Source: Streptomyces sp. Z26 (GTDB lineage Bacteria > Actinomycetota > Actinomycetes > Streptomycetales > Streptomycetaceae). From it: a stretch of DNA of 64,000 nucleotides. How positions within the stretch are numbered: position 1 is the first letter of the stretch; each line of letters starts with the position of its first letter. The position numbers and the translations under genes are program-made. This document shows positions 47,379 to 54,799 of this stretch, in pieces. The stretch is taken from NCBI RefSeq assembly GCF_003665095.1, contig NZ_RCHV01000002.1, forward strand, positions 2,724,001-2,788,000, read 5' to 3'. Under the pieces are notes generated by a model. It did not search any database. It was not told where the DNA came from and saw only the letters and a program-made list of their open reading frames with translations.

Positions 47379-49205
47379 ATGGCAGCGACTTCCCAACGCA
47401 GGCGCCACGCGGGCCGGTTGACGATCACGGCCGCCGCGCTGGCCACGGCAGCCGGGCTGCTGTCGGCGGCGGTGCCGGCGAGCGCGGACACGGCCGCGCG
47501 GGACGCGGGGCACGAGCACGGCGGCGGGCACGGGCACGGCCGTACGGTCGACGTGCAGATGCTGTCGTTCAACGACTTCCACGGGAACCTCGAACCGCCC
47601 CAGGGCTCCTCCGGCAAGGTCACCGAACTCCAGCCGGACGGCTCCACGAAGGACGTCGAGGCGGGCGGCGTCGAGTACCTCGCCTCCAGCCTCCGCACCG
47701 CCCGCGAGGGCCACCGCTACTCGGTGACCGCCGCCGCCGGCGACATGGTCGGCGGCAGCCCGCTGCTCTCCGGCCTCTTCCACGACGAGCCGACCGTCGA
47801 GGCGATGAACGGGCTGGACCTGGACGTCACCTCCGTGGGGAACCACGAATTCGACGAGGGACGCGCCGAGTTGGAACGCCTCCAGAACGGCGGCTGCCAC
47901 CCCGAGGACGGCTGCGCCGAGAAGGGGAAGAAGTTCGGCGGCGCCGACTACCCGTACCTCGCGGCCAACGTCACCGACGAGAAGACCGGCGAGCCCATCC
48001 TCCGCCCGTACCACGTGTGGAAGCACAAGGGCGTGAAGATCGGCTTCATCGGCGTCACGCTGGAGGGCACGCCGGACATCGTGTCGGCGGACGGCGTGAA
48101 GGGCCTGAAGTTCCACGACGAGGTCGAGACCATCGACAAGTACGCCAAGGTGCTGAAGCGCAAGGGCGTCAACGCGGTCGTCGCGCTCGTCCACGAGGGC
48201 GGCTCCCCGGCCAGCCCCGCGTACAACTACGACTGCGACAGCCCCGGCGGCGGCGACGGCATCTCCGGTCCCATCGCGGCCATCGCGGAGAAGACCACCT
48301 CGAAGGTCGACGCGTTCGTCACCGGGCACACCCACCAGGCGTACGCCTGCACCATCCCGGACCCGTCGGGCACACCGCGTACGGTCACCTCGGCCGCGTC
48401 GTTCGGCAAGCTCTACACGGACACCACCCTCACGTACGACCGCGCCACCAAGGACATCGTCCGCACGGAGGTCGGCAGCGCGAACCACGTGGTGAGCCGC
48501 GAACAGCCCAAGGCCGAGGACATGACCGAACTCATCAGCCGCTGGGGCGAGTTGGCCGCACCCATCGCGAAGCGCCCGATCGGCTGGATCTCCGAGGACA
48601 TCGCGGGACGCGACGGCGGAGCGGCCGAGTTCCCCCTCGGTGACCTGGTGGCGGACGCCCAACTCGCCCACGCCAAGGAGCAGGACGACAGCGCCGACCT
48701 CGCGCTGATGAACCCCGGCGGCATCCGCGCCGACCTCGTCCACGCCGCCTCCGGCGACGAGGGCGACGGCGTGGTCACGTACGAGGAGGGCTTCACCGTC
48801 CAGCCGTTCTCCAACACCGTCAACCTCACGGACCTCACCGGCGAACAGCTGCTCCAGGTGCTGCGCGAGCAGGTCAGCGGCGACAACGAGGAGTCACCCA
48901 AGGTGCTCCAGCCGTCCGCCGGTCTCACGTACACCCTCGACATGACGAAGTCCGGCGCCGACCGCGTCGTGGCCGACTCGGTGAAGCTGAACGACGAGCC
49001 GCTGGATGCGGGCGCCACCTACCGCGTCGCCGTGAACAGCTTCCTCGCGGGCGGCGGCGACGGCTTCCCCACCCTGGCGGAGGGCGCGAACCCGCTGGTC
49101 GGCGGCGACGACCTGGCGGCGCTGGAGACGTACCTGACGGCCAACTCCTCGGCGGACGAGCCGCTGGACGCACCGTCGGCGGACCGCATCGAGGTCGTGG
49201 AGTAA
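47379..49205 (+). CDS. Secreted 5'-nucleotidase / 2',3'-cyclic nucleotidase-like metallophosphatase
   Basis: 608 aa. Signal peptide about residues 1-36, ending PASA-DTA; a His/Gly-rich stretch (HEHGGGHGHG) follows. Metallophosphatase domain with metal ligands in LSFNDFHGNLEP, AAGDMVGG, VGNHEFDEG and TGHTHQAYA; C-terminal substrate domain with MNPGGIRADL and NTVNLTDLTGEQLL. Releases phosphate from extracellular nucleotides, which fits with phosphate-starvation genes nearby. A non-LPXTG, freely secreted form. ATG at 47379. Confidence 0.93.
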   Translation: MAATSQRRRHAGRLTITAAALATAAGLLSAAVPASADTAARDAGHEHGGGHGHGRTVDVQMLSFNDFHGNLEPPQGSSGKVTELQPDGSTKDVEAGGVEYLASSLRTAREGHRYSVTAAAGDMVGGSPLLSGLFHDEPTVEAMNGLDLDVTSVGNHEFDEGRAELERLQNGGCHPEDGCAEKGKKFGGADYPYLAANVTDEKTGEPILRPYHVWKHKGVKIGFIGVTLEGTPDIVSADGVKGLKFHDEVETIDKYAKVLKRKGVNAVVALVHEGGSPASPAYNYDCDSPGGGDGISGPIAAIAEKTTSKVDAFVTGHTHQAYACTIPDPSGTPRTVTSAASFGKLYTDTTLTYDRATKDIVRTEVGSANHVVSREQPKAEDMTELISRWGELAAPIAKRPIGWISEDIAGRDGGAAEFPLGDLVADAQLAHAKEQDDSADLALMNPGGIRADLVHAASGDEGDGVVTYEEGFTVQPFSNTVNLTDLTGEQLLQVLREQVSGDNEESPKVLQPSAGLTYTLDMTKSGADRVVADSVKLNDEPLDAGATYRVAVNSFLAGGGDGFPTLAEGANPLVGGDDLAALETYLTANSSADEPLDAPSADRIEVVE

Positions 49206-49267
49206 CCCCCTCGCGACCGTACTCACGACGCGCGGCCCCCGTCCGGAACACCTCCGCTTGGGTTCTA

Positions 49268-49312
49268 ACGGTCCTCGCAACACCTGCGATCTGTGGGAGT
49301 TGCGAGGACCGT
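49268..49312 (+). repeat. Subterminal 14-bp inverted repeat over the transposase start
   Basis: ACGGTCCTCGCAAC (49268-49281) and its exact complement GTTGCGAGGACCGT (49299-49312) bracket the GTG at 49293. RNA starting outside the element would fold here and bury the start; a transcript starting within could not form the full hairpin. Confidence 0.75.
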
Positions 49313-50702
49313 GGCTGTTGGGCGTGATGATCTTGCAGGGTTGAGGGAGCGTTTCCTTGCGCGGCTGGATGTCGTGGGGAATGTGACCGTGGTGGCGCGT
49401 GAGCTGGGGGTGAACCGGAACACGGCTTTCGGTTGGGCTCGGAAGGCCGGACGGATTTCGGTGCGTCTGCCGCGCCGGCATCCCGGGCGTGACGAGTACG
49501 AGCGGCTTCGGGCCGCTGGTGTCGCACGGCGGGTGGCGGCCCGGCAGGTTGGTGTGAACGAGCGCACGGCCAAGGACTGGGACTGGGGCGTCAAGAAGAC
49601 CAGTTCTTCGCGCACTTATGCCGACGGGCGCCGTGTCGACTACGCCACCGGGACCGTCACGATGTGCGGTGTGACCACAGCACCGGTGGGCCTGACGGCC
49701 CTGGACAAGCAGCTCGACCCGCGGTTTCTGACACTGGCCGAGCGTGAACGGATCCGCGATCTGCGCGCGACAGGCACGTCGCTGCGGGCGATCGGACGCG
49801 CCCTGGGACGGTCGGCGAGCACCGTCAAGCGGGAGATCGACGCGAACTCGGGCAGCGAGGGCTACCAGCCCTACGCGGCCCACCGGGCGGCCGCCTCGCG
49901 CAGGCCCCGGCCCAAGGACCGCAAGCTGCTGCGCGAGGGACGGCTGCGACGCTTCGTGAAGGACGGACTGCGCAGGCGGTGGTCACCGGAACAGATCTGC
50001 CACGCTCTACGCAGGGAACATCCCGACGACGAGAGCATGCGGGTGAGCGTGGAAACGATCTACCAGGCGCTGTATTTCCAGGCTCGCGGCGGCCTGAAGC
50101 GGGAAGTACAGGCAGCCATCCGCTCCGGCCGGACCCGCCGCAAACCACGCCGGGACCCCCAGCGGCGCACACCGCGGTTCAACGACCCGATGATCATGAT
50201 CAGCGACCGGCCCGCCGACGTCGAGGACCGGGCCGTGCCCGGTCACTGGGAAGGCGACCTGATCATCGGCGCAAACGGCCGTTCCGCGATCGCCACCCTG
50301 GTCGAGCGCAGCACCCGCTACACCATGCTGGTCCACCTGCCGGGCGGAGCCCACGACGCCGAGACCGTCCGCGACGGCCTCGTCACCACGGTCCAGACCC
50401 TGCCCGCCCACCTGCGCGGCTCCCTCACCTGGGACCAGGGCAGCGAGATGGCACGCCACAAGCAGTTCAGCACGGCCACCGACATGCCCGTCTACTTCTG
50501 CGCCCCGGCATCCCCCTGGCAACGCGGCTCCAACGAGAACACCAACGGACTGCTCCGCCAGTACTTCCCCAAGGGCACCGATCTGAGCGCGCACAGCCCC
50601 GAAGACCTCGAACACGTCGCCCAGGAACTCAACGGACGCCCACGCAAGACGCTCGGCTGGGATACCCCAGCCGAGCGTCTACGTGATCTACTCACCACCT
50701 AA
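49293..50702 (+). CDS. IS30-family transposase
   Basis: 469 aa, longer than the 380-400 aa usual for IS30; the extra 90 residues at the N-terminus hold a helix-turn-helix-like segment (VVARELGVNRNTAFGWARKAG). A second HTH (TSLRAIGRALGRSASTVKREI) precedes the DDE domain: EGDLIIG (D1), TWDQGSEMARH (D2), SPWQRGSNENTNG (E). Conserved GRPRKTLGW near the end. GTG at 49293 is only one of the possible starts; a start further in would remove the first HTH. Confidence 0.93.
   Translation: MGVARTVAVGRDDLAGLRERFLARLDVVGNVTVVARELGVNRNTAFGWARKAGRISVRLPRRHPGRDEYERLRAAGVARRVAARQVGVNERTAKDWDWGVKKTSSSRTYADGRRVDYATGTVTMCGVTTAPVGLTALDKQLDPRFLTLAERERIRDLRATGTSLRAIGRALGRSASTVKREIDANSGSEGYQPYAAHRAAASRRPRPKDRKLLREGRLRRFVKDGLRRRWSPEQICHALRREHPDDESMRVSVETIYQALYFQARGGLKREVQAAIRSGRTRRKPRRDPQRRTPRFNDPMIMISDRPADVEDRAVPGHWEGDLIIGANGRSAIATLVERSTRYTMLVHLPGGAHDAETVRDGLVTTVQTLPAHLRGSLTWDQGSEMARHKQFSTATDMPVYFCAPASPWQRGSNENTNGLLRQYFPKGTDLSAHSPEDLEHVAQELNGRPRKTLGWDTPAERLRDLLTT
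50647..50680 (+). terminator. Perfect 15-bp hairpin inside the transposase 3' end
   Basis: AGACGCTCGGCTGGG (50647-50661) faces its exact complement (50666-50680) across ATAC. It lies in codons for KTLGWDTPAERLR, 20 bases before the transposase stop. It may terminate transcription or stabilise the mRNA. Confidence 0.6.
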
Positions 50703-50775
50703 AACCAAGTGGTGTTGCAACGACCCCTCGAACCCAAGCCGGGCGGGGGCCGTGTGTGCGTGGGGGCGCGGCTGG

Positions 50776-50982
50776 TCAGGCGCCGAAGGCCTCGCCCTTG
50801 ACCGCCGCGACGAACGACGACCACACACCGGACTCGAACGCCAACGCCGTGCGGTGCGGGTCCTTGCTGTCGCGGACGGGTACGACGCCACGCGCGACGG
50901 CGAGGTTGGTGGCGACCTCGACGCACTGGCCGCCGTTACCGCTGTACGAGGACGTGAACCAACGGGGGGTCTCGGTCGTCAC
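50776..50982 (-). CDS. DUF397-domain protein
   Basis: 68 aa. WFTSSYSGNGGQCVEVA and VPVRDSKDPHRTALAF are the DUF397 core. Such small proteins are encoded beside Xre/DUF5753 regulators in Streptomyces (as in the BldB-AbaA type pairs) and are thought to act with them. GTG at 50982 overlaps the regulator stop as GTGA. Here the regulator is interrupted, so this gene may be left without a partner. Confidence 0.9.
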   Translation of the reverse strand: MTTETPRWFTSSYSGNGGQCVEVATNLAVARGVVPVRDSKDPHRTALAFESGVWSSFVAAVKGEAFGA

Positions 50983-51812
50983 GGGATGCCCTTTCGCAAC
51001 TGCTCGATCATGGCTACGGATTCCGCCTGGGAGTGGGCCTCGGCCTGCAACTGATGGTAGGCCTTGAGCACGGGCAGCACGGAGGCTCCGTCCCGTTCGA
51101 GATGGCCCCGTTGCGTCGACTCGGCGTACGACATGATCGAGCGATCGGCCATGGTGAGCACCGTGACGGGCAGGCTGAACGGTCAGCGCTCGCCCATGGA
51201 GAACGGGGCCACCTGAAGCACGGTGTTCGGCTGCTCGGCGAATGCCAGCAGGCGTTCGAACTGGGCCTGCATCACCTCGGGTTCACCCATCGGTCGCCGG
51301 ACGCAGCTCTCATCGAGCACCGCGATGAGCAGCGGTGACGGGGTGCGGACACGCGCGGCTTGCCTGCGCATCGCCAACTCGACCCTCTCCTCGGCTTGTT
51401 CGGGAGAGATGGCTTCCCGTCGTACCGCGTCGGCCTCCAATACCGCGGCGTACTCGGGGGTCTGGAGCAGGCCGGGGATGACGCCCACTTCGTACAGGCG
51501 GATCTCCGCCGCCCGCGCCTCGTGGTCGACGTACTCCGGGAAGCCCTCCAGCAGGCTGCCGTGCCGGATGTCGCGCCACTCGCGCTCGAACGTGTCCGTG
51601 CCCTCTATGCCGAACGCTCGGTCGACGCTGCGTGTGAAGCGAAGAGTCGGAGGCTTCCGGGCGGTCTCCACGGCCGAGATGTGGACGCTGGAGTACTGGA
51701 TGCGTTCAGCGAGATCCTCCTGGGTCCACTTGCACGCCTCGCGCATGTCGCGCAGACGTGCGCCGAAGGCTGCCCGAGGAGAGCTGTCCGGGTTCAACTC
51801 CTTGCGGTTCAA
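50979..51812 (-). pseudogene. Xre-family regulator with DUF5753, interrupted by an in-frame TGA
   Basis: The reading frame runs MNRKELNPDSSPRAAFGARL (TTG start at 51812), an Xre helix-turn-helix (WTQEDLAERIQYSSVHISAVE), and a DUF5753 domain (EVGVIPGLLQTPEYA, VLDESCVRRPMGE). A TGA at 51183-51185 follows PFSMGER, and the same frame then continues with PFSLPVTVLTMADRS and the normal end IEQLRKGIP, overlapping DUF397. An intact protein would be 277 aa; a CGA to TGA change explains it. The truncated product would lack the last quarter of the sensor domain. Confidence 0.85.
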
Positions 51813-52020
51813 GGTGGTGCCACCAATCTTTCGTTCCCGTATGAACGGTTGAATGGTTCTCCCACAGCTTAGAACAAGCCGACTGCGCCCGGTAGTTGTG
51901 CGACCACGGAGCGAGTTCGCGCGGGCGTCACGCACGGGCGGACGCCGTACGGCCTCCCGTTCCGTACGGCGTCCGCCTCCCTCGCGGGCCCGTCGGGGCC
52001 CGACTCCCGGTGTCCACCGG

Positions 52021-52710
52021 TCAGTTGCCGGGGCCGCCCTGGCCCGCGCTGCCGATCGGGCCGACGAAGACGCCGGGGCCCGGCTCGGAGCCGTCGGTCA
52101 CGGGCAGCGAGGAGCCGCCCGGCCATTCGAGGGTGACCGACTTCGAGTCCCCGGGCGGGGTCACGACCAGGCCCGTGACGCGGATGCCGGAGCCGCCGGA
52201 GTCGTTCATCGGGTAGCCGACGGTGAAGGAGATGGTCTTGCCCGGCTTGAGGATCGTCGGGTCGGCGGGCTCGCCCTTGCGGGTCGCGGACAGCGTGCCC
52301 TCGGCGGTCTTCAGGTCGACGCCCGCGAAGCCGGAGAGGCGGCAGCCGGTGTCGGTCTTGTTCGTGAAATCCACGGCGACGGAGCCGGTCGTGTCACCGC
52401 CGATGGTGCTGTCGCTCGCCTTGATCGTCAGGTCGTCCGTGACGCACTTGGCGAAGCCCTTGGTGGACGAGGAGCCGGAACCGTCGTCCTGCGCCGTGTC
52501 CTTCCCGCCGTCCTCGTCGGCACCACCGGAGCCCTCGGCGTCGTCCGAGCCGTCCGCACCATCGGAGTCCGCGCCGCCCTCCGCGGCCTGCGTGGTGGAC
52601 TCGGACGACGAGTCGTCCTTCGCGTTGCCGTCGTCGTCACCCTGGCAGGCCGTGAGCGAGAGACCGGCGGCGACGGCCACGGCGGCGATGGTCAGCTTGC
52701 GAGCACGCAT
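52021..52710 (-). CDS. DUF4232-type lipoprotein
   Basis: 229 aa. Signal peptide KLTIAAVAVAAGLSLTAC with lipobox LTAC (Cys 22), then an Asp/Ser/Gly-rich linker of about 60 residues. The C-terminal beta sandwich (CVTDDLTIKASDSTIGGDTTGSVAVDFTNKT, with CRLSGFAGVDL) has the Cys pair and pattern of DUF4232. Surface-exposed, function unknown. Confidence 0.82.
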   Translation of the reverse strand: MRARKLTIAAVAVAAGLSLTACQGDDDGNAKDDSSSESTTQAAEGGADSDGADGSDDAEGSGGADEDGGKDTAQDDGSGSSSTKGFAKCVTDDLTIKASDSTIGGDTTGSVAVDFTNKTDTGCRLSGFAGVDLKTAEGTLSATRKGEPADPTILKPGKTISFTVGYPMNDSGGSGIRVTGLVVTPPGDSKSVTLEWPGGSSLPVTDGSEPGPGVFVGPIGSAGQGGPGN

Positions 52711-53274
52711 CGTTCTTCCTCGAATTCGTCGGGGTCGCGGCCACCCGGTACGCGTCGCGACGGACCGTCGGTGGCCTTTACGGGGACTAGGAGGCGCCGC
52801 GCCGGGCGGAATGTTGCACTCCGCCGCCCCTCCCTACATGCCTGTGACACGCACAGTCGGCTTCACAGGCGCACAACCCGTGGGAACAGCGGATTCCGCG
52901 CCGGTTCCGCCGCCTTTCCGCGTACGCCCGTACACCCCGGCCGCTGCTACAGGCCCGTGACCCGGCGGTCCTTGACCCGGTTCGCGGCGTGGCCCGACCC
53001 GCGCACGCGCGCGGAGGGGTTCGGGGGCGCATCGGTTCATCCGTTCCGGGGCCCGGAATTCTTTGTTGGGTAACTCCCAGACGCCCGGAATGGGGTGAGG
53101 TCCGCCGCGATCCCGTCCCTACAGTGGATTCCTGCTGACGCGCGCGCGTAACGGCGTACCGGACATCAGGTATCGGGTACCGGCAAGTGCCGTGGGAATT
53201 CCGGTGGTTGCCCGCCGTGTCGCCGTACGTCGACCGACCGGTACGGACCCCCACACGTATGGGAGAACACGGCA
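52711..53274. other. Non-coding divergent interval with an inverted repeat
   Basis: 564 bases between the lipoprotein and snapalysin genes, without a convincing gene. A perfect 8-bp inverted repeat GCCTGTGA (52840-52847) / TCACAGGC (52863-52870) with a 15-base centre is seen; a TACAGT hexamer at 53118-53123 could be a -10. The LysR-type activator gene normally divergent from snapalysin is absent. Confidence 0.5.
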
Positions 53275-53883
53275 GTGCGGAAGAGAGCGATGAACCTGGC
53301 GGTGGCCGCGGCGTGCACCGGCGCCGTCGTCCTGGGCGCGGGCGCCCCCGCGAACGCGGCGGACGGGAACGGCCCGCACCTCACGAACAGCGCGGCGCGG
53401 GCGGCGGACACGGCCGCGGTCGCGGCCGAGCAGGACGTCATCCCCATCGACCTGCTCCTGGCGGGCTCCTACGCGGAGCCGGTCCGGGAGGCGATCGAGA
53501 TCTGGAACAAGGCCGTCCCGCAGATCAAGTTCGTCGAGCAGGACAGCCCGGCGAGCCTGCGCGTCAAGGAGTACACGACGGCGAACGGGACCGGCTCCCA
53601 CGCGTACGTCAACGGCCTCGGCAAGGGCTGGGTCTACCTGGAGACGGGCGACGCGAAGACGTACGAGCCGACCCGCGTCGCCACACACGAGCTGGGCCAC
53701 CTGCTGTCGCTGCCCGACCTGGGCCCCGGCAGCGTCTGCTCGAAGATCATGTCCGGTGCCTGGGCCGGGCCGGAGTGCACCAACACCCAGCCGGACGCCG
53801 AGGAGATCGCGCAGGTCTCGGACTTCTTCGTGCGGAACGACCTCGGCGACCCGGTCCCGGGCTGGCCGGACCCCACGGACTGA
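53275..53883 (+). CDS. snpA: Snapalysin-family small neutral metalloprotease
   Basis: 202 aa. Signal peptide to about residue 29 (APANA), short pro-region, then the M7 catalytic domain with HELGHLLSLPD (zinc His, Glu, His and Asp), two Cys in SVCSKIM and GPECTN forming the conserved disulfide. A secreted enzyme cleaving near aromatic residues. GTG at 53275. Complete length for the family. Symbol used for the family. Confidence 0.9.
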   Translation: MRKRAMNLAVAAACTGAVVLGAGAPANAADGNGPHLTNSAARAADTAAVAAEQDVIPIDLLLAGSYAEPVREAIEIWNKAVPQIKFVEQDSPASLRVKEYTTANGTGSHAYVNGLGKGWVYLETGDAKTYEPTRVATHELGHLLSLPDLGPGSVCSKIMSGAWAGPECTNTQPDAEEIAQVSDFFVRNDLGDPVPGWPDPTD

Positions 53884-53931
53884 CCCCGCTGCCGGACCCC
53901 GGCACCGGTCCCGGCACCTCCCGCCGGGTGG

Positions 53932-53957
53932 CCCGCCGGGTGTCACACCCCGGCGGG
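53932..53957. terminator. Terminator hairpin after snapalysin
   Basis: CCCGCCGGGTGT with ACACCCCGGCGGG (one bulged base), between the convergent snapalysin and FMN reductase genes. Confidence 0.6.
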
Positions 53958-54015
53958 CGGCGCGGCCAGCGTGGCGGACGCGGCACGGTGCGCGGCGCCG
54001 AACCGGCCCCCGGGG

Positions 54016-54687
54016 TCAACCGGGCTCGCCGTACGGGGACTTGGTGCGGGCCTCGCGCAACGCCGTGGCCCACCACGCCAGTTGGGCGAGCATGCCGGCG
54101 GCGGCCGTGCCGCTGCCGGCCGTGTCCTTCGGGCGGCCGTCCGGGCCGAACGCGCCGCCCGCGTTGTGGAAGCTGAGGGCGTCGCGGACGGTGACGGCGT
54201 GGAGTTCGGCGAAGACCTGCCGCAGTTGCTCGACGGCGCGGAGGCCGCCGCTGACGCCGCCGTACGCGACGAACCCGACCGGCTTGGCCTGCCATTCGGT
54301 GTGGAACCAGTCGATGGCGTTCTTCAGGGACGCCGGGAAGCTGTGGTTGTACTCGGGCGTGACGACGACGAACGCGTCCGCCGCGGCGAGCCGTTCGGAC
54401 AGGCCCTGCCGTACGCGTGCCGTGTCCGGCTGCGGGGCGGCGCGGAAGTCCGGGAAGGCCAGGGGGAGTTCGTGGTCCGCGAGGTCGATGACGTCGACCT
54501 CCGCGAAGCCGCCGTGCCGCTCCGCCTCGCCCGCGAACCAGCCGCCGACGACGGGCCCGAACCGGCCCTCCCGCACGCTCCCGTAGATCACCGCGAGCCG
54601 CGCGCCCGTACGGTCCTGGCCGCCCGTACGGGTCCCGGCACCGGTACGCGTCTCCGCCTCGGGCTGTGCGCTGCTGACGACGGGCAT
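54016..54687 (-). CDS. NADPH-dependent FMN reductase
   Basis: 223 aa. Flavodoxin-like fold: AVIYGSVREGRFGPVV (phosphate loop for FMN), then TPEYNHSFPASLKNAIDW, and VGFVAYGGVSGGLRAVEQLR. Reduces quinones, azo dyes, chromate or free flavin in related enzymes. The promoter has a MerR-type layout, suggesting induction by redox-active or drug-like compounds. The first 29 residues are a Thr/Gly-rich leader and may not be translated; ATG at 54687. Confidence 0.88.
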   Translation of the reverse strand: MPVVSSAQPEAETRTGAGTRTGGQDRTGARLAVIYGSVREGRFGPVVGGWFAGEAERHGGFAEVDVIDLADHELPLAFPDFRAAPQPDTARVRQGLSERLAAADAFVVVTPEYNHSFPASLKNAIDWFHTEWQAKPVGFVAYGGVSGGLRAVEQLRQVFAELHAVTVRDALSFHNAGGAFGPDGRPKDTAGSGTAAAGMLAQLAWWATALREARTKSPYGEPG

Positions 54688-54741
54688 GGTTCCTCCTCGG
54701 TGGGGCGGCGCGGTCCGACGCCGCGCCGCGCGACACCGACG

Positions 54742-54772
54742 ACGATGCGACTTGAAGTGAAGTTCAAGTCAA
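54742..54772 (-). promoter_or_regulatory. MerR-type promoter with palindromic operator
   Basis: On the minus strand TTGACT and CATCGT are 19 bases apart, two more than optimal, and the spacer holds the palindrome GACTTGAA-N6-TTCAAGTC (54749-54770). Overlong spacers with an internal palindrome are the signature of MerR-family activation (SoxR, TipA). No merR gene is adjacent. Confidence 0.6.
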
Positions 54773-54799
54773 GCGCCGCCGTGCCCGGCACGCCCCCGC

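Larger units (their letters stand above)
49257..50738 (+). mobile_element. Complete IS30-family insertion sequence
   Basis: 1482 bp. Terminal inverted repeats of about 28 bp begin CTTGGGTTC at both ends and share GCAACACC at the inner edge, with mismatches in the middle. The element is flanked by the 3-bp direct duplication CCG (49254-49256 and 50739-50741), the usual size for IS30. One intact transposase gene. It landed 50 bases downstream of the 5'-nucleotidase stop and did not break a gene. Intact ends suggest it is recent and potentially active. Confidence 0.93.

Noticed and set aside
51183..51185. The in-frame TGA as a selenocysteine codon
   Set aside because: The expected residue is Arg in this family, no hairpin element is evident after it and DUF5753 regulators are not selenoproteins.
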